Below, one piece after another: positions 20,074 through 26,296 of a stretch of DNA of 26,296 nt. A program made the translations under genes and the position numbers. Position 1 is the stretch's first letter. Each line of letters begins with the position of its first letter. Location: IMG/VR virus record IMGVR_UViG_3300020405_000018, positions 1-26,296 of that record; one strand, given 5' to 3'. Below the pieces are notes generated by a model. The model searched no databases, was not told where the DNA came from, and saw only the letters and a list, made by a program, of their open reading frames with translations. This DNA is from a virus.

Positions 20074-21800
20074 TAGTCCTCGGTGTCTGAAGAAACTTTA
20101 CGCGAAAATCCTTTAACTTTGTCAAACATTATGACACTTTCAAATTTGTCACGCATGTCTTGTTTATGGGATATAACAAAAATGTTAGCATCTTTAATAA
20201 TATAACGGATGATTTTTAGAAACTCATCAGTTCCAAATCCATCAAGTGAAGAATCAAACACTTCATCCATAATCAACAGGTTGGTGTTTACAGAGTTTTT
20301 AACACGCGCTACTTCACGCCAAGTGAAGAGAAGGGCAAGGTCTATTCTCATCTTTTCACCTTCACTAAAGGAACTATATGAAAAATCTTCGTGTATAGGG
20401 GACTTCACAGTTTCCTTAAATTCTTCATCAAGATGGAAATTAATATAAAAATCCATCAATTGAAGATAACGATTTACCTGTTGATTTATAAAAGGAAGAT
20501 ACTTTTTTATGATCTTCGTTTTTACTCCGTCGTCTTTTAAAAGTGAGTATGCAAAATCGTGATGAACGATTTCTTGTTTTTTGTCTGTAAGTTCAGAAAA
20601 TGTGTGTGCTAAGTTTGATTTAAATTGATCTAACTTTTCATGTTCAGTATTTCGGTTTGCAAGGTTGTCGGCAATTGTTTGAATTTCCGATTCCAGATCT
20701 CGGATTTGTCGTTGATTTCCGCTAATCCGAGTATTGTTCTGAGAAATGCCATGTGTTAGATTAGTAATCTCCTTAGAAAGTGCATTGAATTGACGCTCTC
20801 TTTCTTGTTCAAACTTAATGGTCGATTCCAACTCGTCGAAACCTTCCTTTAGTTCCTTTGCTTTATTTTGAGCGTCACTAATTCTATTTACACGAAACTC
20901 TTCTTCAATATCCTGTTGACAAGTAGGGCATACCGTATTTTCCATGAAGAACTTATGCTCTTTCGTAATAGCAGATACTTTCTGTGATATTTTACCTCTA
21001 AGTGTGTTTAGTTTCGATAACTTTTGTCTCGCACCAGTTACCTCTTCTAACTCTTTCGTATACTTGTGTATATCTTTTTCAACTTTTTCATTATCCAACA
21101 TAAAATCATCAACTTCTTTCATAAGTTTTGTGATCTTAGTTTTATTTGCTGAAATATTCTGCTTTCCACGATTTTCCAACTCATCGATGAAGTTTTGTTG
21201 CATCTTCATCTTATCTTTGAGTGTTTCCTTCTTAAGATCTAGTGATTTAATTTGTTCTTTCTGAGTGCGAATCTTGTCTTTGAGAATATTATTCATCAAG
21301 GAAAAGATGCGAATATCAAGAAGATCTTCAATTACTTCTCTTCTATTAGCAGTAGTCAACTGCATGAAAGGAACAAAAGTGCTACTACCTAGAATTACAA
21401 TTTGAGTGAAAGATTTATAATTTACTTTAAGAATATTGTTTTCTAGTACACGCTGCATAGCACGATCATCTGCTTCACGATGAAGTTGTGTTCCATTTAC
21501 AGAAATATCAAAAACAGTTGGTTTTATTCCACGCCTAACAACGTATTGACGAGAATTAATCTCAAACTCAATTTCAACTAAACAGTCTTTTTCGTTAGTT
21601 GAATTAATTAATTGAGGTTTATTGATCTTACGAAATGGTTTATTGAATAAAACAAAAGTAAGAGCATCCAACATAGTTGACTTACCAGCACCATTGGTAC
21701 CAATAATTAAGTTGGTATTTTTTTCCTGAAAGTCAATTTCAGTAAATTGATTACCAGTAGAGAGAAAATTTTTCCACCTAATCTTCTGGAAAGTTATCAT
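20073..21800 (-). CDS. 46: Recombination nuclease subunit gp46 (Rad50/SbcC-like)
   Basis: 575 aa. Walker A GTNGAGKST (residues 34-42), a long coiled coil interrupted by the zinc hook C291-P-T-C294, the ABC signature SSFSEGEKMRID (about 475-487) and Walker B LLIMDEVFDSSLD. With gp47 it forms the SbcCD/Mre11-Rad50-type complex that resects double-strand ends to feed recombination and replication. The coiled coil is short, as usual in T4-like phages. Its start overlaps the DUF3110-like gene by 23 nt, which itself follows gp47, so the three genes are tightly coupled. Confidence 0.96.
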   Translation of the reverse strand: MITFQKIRWKNFLSTGNQFTEIDFQEKNTNLIIGTNGAGKSTMLDALTFVLFNKPFRKINKPQLINSTNEKDCLVEIEFEINSRQYVVRRGIKPTVFDISVNGTQLHREADDRAMQRVLENNILKVNYKSFTQIVILGSSTFVPFMQLTTANRREVIEDLLDIRIFSLMNNILKDKIRTQKEQIKSLDLKKETLKDKMKMQQNFIDELENRGKQNISANKTKITKLMKEVDDFMLDNEKVEKDIHKYTKELEEVTGARQKLSKLNTLRGKISQKVSAITKEHKFFMENTVCPTCQQDIEEEFRVNRISDAQNKAKELKEGFDELESTIKFEQERERQFNALSKEITNLTHGISQNNTRISGNQRQIRDLESEIQTIADNLANRNTEHEKLDQFKSNLAHTFSELTDKKQEIVHHDFAYSLLKDDGVKTKIIKKYLPFINQQVNRYLQLMDFYINFHLDEEFKETVKSPIHEDFSYSSFSEGEKMRIDLALLFTWREVARVKNSVNTNLLIMDEVFDSSLDGFGTDEFLKIIRYIIKDANIFVISHKQDMRDKFESVIMFDKVKGFSRKVSSDTED

Positions 21801-22065
21801 CTAATTCTAAGTCTCTTGGAGGAATCACAATGTCGTTTGGTGTCACCACCGCATACTTATAATTATACCTCTTACACGTCAAAATAGCAAGTGCGTCATC
21901 AACCTCTACAACATCCATTTCCGCCTCTTCTTCATCCTCCAACTGCATAGCATATCTCTCAGCATCATCTTCATCTTCGAATAATATTAAAACCTTTTCT
22001 CCATACTTATTGTGTATGGCATAGGCTCCTTCTTCTTTAGAATCACTAAGAGTTAAAAGAAACAT
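21778..22065 (-). CDS. DUF3110-like protein (cyanobacterial/plastid family)
   Basis: 95 aa from the ATG at 22065, which overlaps the gp47 stop (TAATG). MFLLTLSDSKEEGAYAIHNK and then GEKVLILFEDEDDAERYAMQ follow the DUF3110 pattern: a beta-strand, G-x-H/I, then vLxFEdedDAxRfalqLE. The end (NDIVIPPRDLELDD) also matches. The family is found in cyanobacteria and chloroplasts and its function is not established. Its position between the two nuclease subunits gp47 and gp46 is notable. Confidence 0.7.
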   Translation of the reverse strand: MFLLTLSDSKEEGAYAIHNKYGEKVLILFEDEDDAERYAMQLEDEEEAEMDVVEVDDALAILTCKRYNYKYAVVTPNDIVIPPRDLELDDNFPED

Positions 22066-23105
22066 TACTCTACCTCGCAAGCTTGTGAATAGACTTTCTG
22101 AAGGATTCCCTTGATAATAGTGCTATCACAATCAAACTCTGCCTCATCGATATATCGATTTAAGATAGAGATAGTGTTCTCACTTTCCTCAACTTCAAAC
22201 TCTTCATTCTCTTGAACAGAGAAGTTTTCTACGATCTTTAGGTCTTGAATACCACAGGAATATAACTTATCTATAAACTTTTCAAATTTCTTTGGTTCGG
22301 TTTTCTTCCTAACAATTACTTTAACAATTTTGCCAGCGTATTCTGTAGTATCAAATACTTGATATGGTGTATCCTCGTAGTAAATATTATAAAAGAGTTT
22401 ATATGGATTATTAATATGAGTATGTTTTAAAGTTTTAGTATCGAAAATGGTAAATCCGCGAGGATCATTCACATCATTCCAAAACATCTCATATGGATTG
22501 CCTAGGTAGAAGATTCGTCCGTTGTCTGATCGTGTATGGTAATGACCCGAAAATGTCCGCTCGAACTTCTCAAATAGTTCGCTCGCCATACCGTCTTCCA
22601 TGGTGTGACCGCGATGCGCTCTAAATCCGTTGAGTTCAAGATGCCCCATCGCGACCTTGCTAGTTGAATCTTCAATTGCTTTGACACTGCTCTCAAAATT
22701 TTCTGCATTGATCCAAGGAATAAAAAGTACTTTTAATGTATCTATTAATACTTCACTACATTCGGAATAAACTTTGACATTTTTATACTGTTTAAGCAAC
22801 AAATCTACAGAATTGATAGAATTTGTATCTTTGTAATAGGCAGTGTGATTACCAACGATAGTATGAACTGTTATACCTAAACTTTCTAATCTATCATAAT
22901 AGTTTTCTTTCGCCCACTCTAAAGACCACAAATCAATAGAGCGACGATTATCAAATGTATCGCCCATATCAATTACAGTATCAATTTTATTTTTTTCTAA
23001 GTATGGAAAAAATACATCATCATAAAATTTCTTAAAATATTCATGAAGAAATTTAGAACCCTTACGAGCACCAAAATGTTGATCTGTAATAATAGCAACT
23101 TTCAT
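22065..23105 (-). CDS. 47: Recombination nuclease subunit gp47 (Mre11/SbcD-like)
   Basis: 346 aa. Calcineurin-like phosphoesterase motifs are complete: DQHFG (D8, H10), DMGDTFDNR (G48-D49), VGNHTAYY (G85-N86-H87), AMGHLELNG and FSGHYHTRSD. These bind the two catalytic metals. It forms the nuclease half of the gp46/gp47 complex. The C-terminal third (VQENEEFEVEESENTISIL) is an acidic extension. The ATG overlaps the 2OG-oxygenase stop (TGATG). Confidence 0.96.
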   Translation of the reverse strand: MKVAIITDQHFGARKGSKFLHEYFKKFYDDVFFPYLEKNKIDTVIDMGDTFDNRRSIDLWSLEWAKENYYDRLESLGITVHTIVGNHTAYYKDTNSINSVDLLLKQYKNVKVYSECSEVLIDTLKVLFIPWINAENFESSVKAIEDSTSKVAMGHLELNGFRAHRGHTMEDGMASELFEKFERTFSGHYHTRSDNGRIFYLGNPYEMFWNDVNDPRGFTIFDTKTLKHTHINNPYKLFYNIYYEDTPYQVFDTTEYAGKIVKVIVRKKTEPKKFEKFIDKLYSCGIQDLKIVENFSVQENEEFEVEESENTISILNRYIDEAEFDCDSTIIKGILQKVYSQACEVE

Positions 23106-23647
23106 CAGTATATGTTTGCAGAGAGTGTAATTCGTGTTTCGTCATGAATATGAACAGGAACTTTATGCTTTAAAGATCCAGGAAAAATAACTAATCTACC
23201 CTCTAAAGGTTTTATAACTAAAGGTTTATTTTTTTTAGTTTTAGTATTAAAGTTTTCAATAATCAAGGGAGAAAAATTCGGTTTAGACTTTAAAAAATAT
23301 ACTACAGAATAAACACTTGGTTTATGATCATGAGCCTGAGTATAATCTCCTTTCCTATAAATGTTTCCCCAAAAAGATTCATATCTCAATCCATGATCAC
23401 GTACTTTTCCATTGAATGTCAGATATTCATCTCTTATTACTGAAATTATTAAATGTTTGAACTGATCAATAATTGGACTATATTTTTTCATAGTCCAATC
23501 AGTCATCGTCGCTTTGACATTTGTTGTCCTATTCTGAACATCACGGTGATTTTCCAAAAAATTTAATAAATCATTCTTAAGATACCAATGTCCATGATAA
23601 TCATCGAGAATAGAGACTTGAGAATGATGAACAATATCAAACTTCAT
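23105..23647 (-). CDS. 2OG-Fe(II) oxygenase-like protein
   Basis: 180 aa. A double-stranded beta-helix pattern in the second half: H106-D107-H108 in YTQAHDHKPSVYSVVYFL (metal-binding H-x-H/D), then LVIFPGSLKHKVPVHIHDET with H161 and H166, and R172 in RITLSANI as the likely 2-oxoglutarate contact. Such proteins are common in cyanophages. Substrates are mostly unknown; prolyl hydroxylation and nucleic acid or protein modification are options. The gene starts on the gp55 stop (TAATG), so it is expressed with the late sigma factor and the gp46/47 complex. Confidence 0.82.
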   Translation of the reverse strand: MKFDIVHHSQVSILDDYHGHWYLKNDLLNFLENHRDVQNRTTNVKATMTDWTMKKYSPIIDQFKHLIISVIRDEYLTFNGKVRDHGLRYESFWGNIYRKGDYTQAHDHKPSVYSVVYFLKSKPNFSPLIIENFNTKTKKNKPLVIKPLEGRLVIFPGSLKHKVPVHIHDETRITLSANIY

Positions 23648-24168
23648 TACTGTCTATTGGTTTTGTAAGTAATATTATCTTTAATAGTATTATACTCCGA
23701 ACTACTATTGGAAAGCAAGCTATCGTCAACCATCATAACTTCATCGTAACCAGTACGTTCGATGATCTTAGTTTTAATTTCCAGTTGCTTCTTCTCTTTC
23801 TGAATTCGACGTAGAAAGGCGTAGTGGATAATCTGCGTGAAGTAAGCGAACGGATTCTTAGATTTTTCTGGATCAAAGTTGTGAATATACTGAACACAGT
23901 TTTCAATACCATCAGAGATCATATCATCTCTGAACATATAATTCACAAAGTTTGGTTTATATGACAAGTGAGTAGCTATCTTAAGAAAACACTCTCCTAA
24001 GTAATTTGTTATCTGAGGTTTTCCTACCCAATGCTGAGACCTATCTGCCTTCGTAGGTTCTCTACCATTGATCTCTCTGAAACTATCAGCAACCTTTGCT
24101 CGATATACGATCAGAGCCTCAAGAAGTTCTTTATTATTAACATAATGTTCTGATTTCTTTTTAGACAT
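23647..24168 (-). CDS. 55: Late-transcription sigma factor gp55
   Basis: 173 aa. The order YLGECFLKIATHLSYKPNFV, then RDDMISDGIENCVQYIHNFD and NPFAYFTQIIHYAFLRRIQKE is the sigma-2-like core shared with T4 gp55. It directs host RNA polymerase to TATAAATA-type late promoters, of which several are seen in this window. The last 25 residues (DSLLSNSSSEYNTIKDNIT, ending KTNRQ) are polar and basic rather than the hydrophobic-acidic clamp-binding tail I associate with T4 gp55. A good sigma70-type promoter (24204-24231) lies directly upstream. Confidence 0.93.
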   Translation of the reverse strand: MSKKKSEHYVNNKELLEALIVYRAKVADSFREINGREPTKADRSQHWVGKPQITNYLGECFLKIATHLSYKPNFVNYMFRDDMISDGIENCVQYIHNFDPEKSKNPFAYFTQIIHYAFLRRIQKEKKQLEIKTKIIERTGYDEVMMVDDSLLSNSSSEYNTIKDNITYKTNRQ

Positions 24169-24203
24169 AACATTGTAATTTCCAATAAACTATCGTTATT
24201 AGT

Positions 24204-24231
24204 ATTATAACACATTATTGAGACTTGACAA
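24204..24231 (-). promoter_or_regulatory. Sigma70-type promoter for gp55
   Basis: Minus strand TTGTCA (24231-24226), 16-nt spacer, TATAAT (24209-24204): five of six plus six of six to consensus. It is 35 nt before the gp55 ATG, in the 112-nt gap after the 24281 gene. It would drive gp55, the oxygenase, gp47, DUF3110-like and gp46 from host RNA polymerase early in infection. Confidence 0.65.
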
Positions 24232-24280
24232 CATTGTGAATTATAAGTAGAATACCTTTGTTAGGTTTGAAGAGGAGAGC

Positions 24281-24688
24281 TTAGCTTTCTTTAGAGTCTT
24301 TACTATTATAAAGATTCTCTAGCATCTTTCTTGCAGCATCTACCGTAGTAATATATCCCATTTTATCAGATATCTTCGTTTTGCCATCCTCATCCCAATC
24401 ACAATCTTCTTCATTTAAATATTTGTTGTAGAAAGTGATCATCTTTTTTTCAGTAACTTCTGTCATAGTGATTATTTTGTCATATTTAATCACGTACATA
24501 CTGTCATCAGACATTTGAATCCATGGTTTTACTTTAACAAATTGACCTACGTGATTACGCATTACTTTCATAATCACTGGGTTCATCAGTAGAATAATGG
24601 GGTCACCATCATTTTCGTCTACGCAGACAAGTGAGAATATTTCTTCGCCGGTAACTAATTTAATAACTGCATGAAATTCTTCGCCCAT
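24281..24688 (-). CDS. Small protein, member of a four-copy family in this window (135 aa)
   Basis: MGEEFHAVIKLVTGEEIFSL shows the same KLVTGEE hairpin as the genes at 10743, 5971 and 5723, followed by an ILLMNPVIMKVMR strand, VKPWIQMSDDSMYVIKYDKI and MITFYNKYLN. It is longer, with a C-terminal helical tail (KMGYITTVDAARKMLENLYN). The fold is probably a small beta-barrel plus helices (inference). It lies between uvsW and gp55. Function unknown. Confidence 0.78.
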   Translation of the reverse strand: MGEEFHAVIKLVTGEEIFSLVCVDENDGDPIILLMNPVIMKVMRNHVGQFVKVKPWIQMSDDSMYVIKYDKIITMTEVTEKKMITFYNKYLNEEDCDWDEDGKTKISDKMGYITTVDAARKMLENLYNSKDSKES

Positions 24689-24689
24689 A

Positions 24690-26153
24690 TTAATTTTTTA
24701 GGGGTATGTTTACAATATCGTAATTGAAGTTCTCCTCGTTATATACTTTGATACGTTCAATTAAATGATTAAGTGTGTAGTTTCTCCGTGCCTTGTAGGA
24801 AATGTCGTCAGCAATGTCATAGAGAGTTGCCTTTGTCTTGTTATTGCCTTTCCTGAGCACCCTTCCAATAGACTGGAGATTCCGAATTCTAGATTTGGAT
24901 GGAGAAGCAAAAATAACATTGTGCAGATTCTTAATGTTGATACCTGTACTGAATGTTCCGTATGAAGCGACTATAATCGCGTTGTTTTCCTTCTCGGTAA
25001 TCTCTCTTACCTTTTCCCGATCCTCTGTTGCTACACCTCCGTGGACAAAGAACACATGACGTTCTTCCACACTACCATTATTTATCAAATCATAAAGTGG
25101 TTGACCATGTCCCTCAACTCTTGAAAACAGAATCAATGTATTTCCTTTTAGATCTAGAGCGAGATTTCTAATAAATCTATTTCTTTTTTCATGATTTATA
25201 ATATATTGAACTTCATCTTCAAAATTTTCAAACTTATGTGCAGGATGTTTCAGTAGAAGAACATTAATATCCAACTTAGCAACATGACCCTTCTTCATCA
25301 GCTCTTCTGTTCTGATGATTTTATATGACGGTCCAAACAAACCTTCTAATACCCACTTGTGTGTTTGAGTTCCATCAAGAGTTCCAGTGAATCCATATCG
25401 GAACTTAGCATCTCCAAGTTTTGTCATTATAGATATTAATGACTTGGATTTAAACTGGTGTGCCTCATCCCCAACCACAACATTAAATCTATTAAAATAT
25501 TTTCGGGGGAGTTTGTAGATCGACTGCCAGGTAGTAATAATGACTTGGGAATCAGTTTCCCTTTCTCTACCCGCGTATATCTTGTGGCAATATGAACCTA
25601 CGTCCCAACCATAGTCTGCAAAATCTTTATACATCTGCTCTACTAACGAAGTCGTCGGCACAACTATCAGAGTATTTTGCCCGCGCTCAACGTGATATCT
25701 CACAAGAGAATATATCATCAGAGACTTTCCAGAAGCAGTTGGGGATATCAACAACCTTCTATTATGCTTTAAGGCGTCGTATACCCCTTCAATTTGATAC
25801 TCTCTAGGAGCATATTTACTAACGGATGTCATATAATCTTTCACACCTTCTTTGGAGATCATATCATTGACCTCAAAAGGAAGACCATAGAACTTGTTCT
25901 CTATAAATTCATATGAGTATTCATGGTCTTTGCAGAATTGAATAATCTTATCTAATAACCCTACGTATATCTCTCCATTCTGGGTATTAAATAGACGGAT
26001 TTTACCATCCCAGTATTTGTTGCGATACTGAGGCATGAATTTAGCACCTGGAACATCAAACGTAAATTGATCTGCTAGTTCGTAAAATACGTGTGGTTCC
26101 GCTTTAATTTGAAGAAAAACTTCGTTCTTCTTCGATATAATCAAATGAGACAT
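24690..26153 (-). CDS. uvsW: UvsW recombination helicase (SF2)
   Basis: 487 aa. The N-terminal domain (FTFDVPGAKFMPQYRNKYWD) matches T4 UvsW. Helicase motifs: Q-like region PREYQIEGV, I PTASGKS (138-144), II GDEAHQF, III GFTGTLDG, then VASYGTFSTGINIKNL and motif VI QSIGRVLRKG. In T4, UvsW branch-migrates recombination intermediates and unwinds R-loops, shifting replication to the recombination-dependent mode late in infection. A late-type octamer and a bulged hairpin lie just upstream, in keeping with late expression. Confidence 0.96.
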   Translation of the reverse strand: MSHLIISKKNEVFLQIKAEPHVFYELADQFTFDVPGAKFMPQYRNKYWDGKIRLFNTQNGEIYVGLLDKIIQFCKDHEYSYEFIENKFYGLPFEVNDMISKEGVKDYMTSVSKYAPREYQIEGVYDALKHNRRLLISPTASGKSLMIYSLVRYHVERGQNTLIVVPTTSLVEQMYKDFADYGWDVGSYCHKIYAGRERETDSQVIITTWQSIYKLPRKYFNRFNVVVGDEAHQFKSKSLISIMTKLGDAKFRYGFTGTLDGTQTHKWVLEGLFGPSYKIIRTEELMKKGHVAKLDINVLLLKHPAHKFENFEDEVQYIINHEKRNRFIRNLALDLKGNTLILFSRVEGHGQPLYDLINNGSVEERHVFFVHGGVATEDREKVREITEKENNAIIVASYGTFSTGINIKNLHNVIFASPSKSRIRNLQSIGRVLRKGNNKTKATLYDIADDISYKARRNYTLNHLIERIKVYNEENFNYDIVNIPLKN

Positions 26154-26176
26154 AACCCATAAGGTTCACCTATGGA

Positions 26177-26184
26177 TATTTATT
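26177..26184 (-). promoter_or_regulatory. Possible late promoter (AATAAATA) for uvsW
   Basis: Minus strand octamer 24 nt before the uvsW ATG, overlapping the stop of the preceding partial gene. It matches NATAAATA. T4 uvsW is a late gene, so a late promoter here is expected from the family, though a chance match is possible in such AT-rich DNA. Confidence 0.4.
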
Positions 26185-26296
26185 CGCCCACTTGATACTT
26201 GTATTCTAAGATCATACGATAGAAAAAGTCTTTACAAGACTCTGTTCTTGCCCGATCATATTCATCACCAAATTTACCGTGCTCTTCATGACATTG
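26180..26296 (-). CDS. C-terminal fragment of an unidentified protein
   Basis: The last 38 codons of a gene whose start lies beyond the window. The visible end is HEEHGKFGDEYDRARTESCK, then DFFYRMILEYKYQVGE. It is a charged helical tail, coding-like, and its stop lies 26 nt before the uvsW ATG. I do not recognise it. UvsY, which can lie near uvsW in T4-like phages, does not look similar to this tail as I recall it. Confidence 0.6.
   Translation of the reverse strand, partial: QCHEEHGKFGDEYDRARTESCKDFFYRMILEYKYQVGE

Noticed and set aside
24226-24246. Plus-strand promoter TTGACA...TATAAG in the gp55 upstream gap
   Set aside because: The spacing is about 11 nt, too short, and there is no plus-strand gene to serve.
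26180-26296. Partial gene as UvsY
   Set aside because: The position near uvsW is suggestive, but the visible C terminus does not resemble UvsY as I know it.

Overview
The window looks like part of the genome of a T4-like cyanophage (a myovirus infecting marine Synechococcus or Prochlorococcus). All 41 genes or gene fragments I can support lie on the minus strand, packed with 1-56 nt overlaps. Most of the T4 replication, recombination and late-transcription core is present: gp41 helicase, UvsX recombinase, gp43 polymerase, RegA, gp62 and gp44 clamp loader, gp45 clamp, gp46/gp47 nuclease, gp55 late sigma factor and UvsW helicase. Cyanobacterial links are an NdhD subunit of the photosynthetic/respiratory NDH-1 complex, a DUF3110-like protein, Hsp20 and a 'CobS'-type AAA+ ATPase.

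Layout by coordinate; transcription runs from high to low. 1-6309: small proteins, a MazG-like pyrophosphohydrolase, gp41, uvsX, gp43 and two small paralogous proteins. 6344-8700: an accessory island with a full-length ndhD, a short promoter-terminator unit holding a tiny split reading frame, and hsp20. 8711-9730: a small basic protein, regA and gp62. 9675-12539: an inserted block with a Dam-type methyltransferase, several small unknowns and a ParB-like protein. 12536-14681: gp44 and gp45, separated by two small genes; one carries the exact zinc-ligand pattern of the COQ4 quinone-biosynthesis family. 14681-19904: a DUF3310-like protein, the MoxR/CobS-type ATPase, a likely late operon of disordered and helical proteins, and a metallopeptidase-VWA protein that pairs functionally with the ATPase. 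19870-26296: gp46, DUF3110-like, gp47, a 2OG-Fe(II) oxygenase, gp55, another member of the small paralog family, uvsW and a partial gene.

The core genes make a complete leading-strand replisome, a recombination pathway and the switch to late transcription. The most interesting accessory content points at the host plastoquinone pool: NdhD is a proton-pumping subunit of the complex that reduces plastoquinone, and the COQ4-like mini-protein belongs to a family that acts in quinone synthesis. That the two act together is my inference. The regulatory DNA around ndhD is also unusual: a promoter built into a terminator, and a nearby 21-bp-spaced direct repeat. Function calls come from motif and family recognition by reading the sequence; no database search was run.
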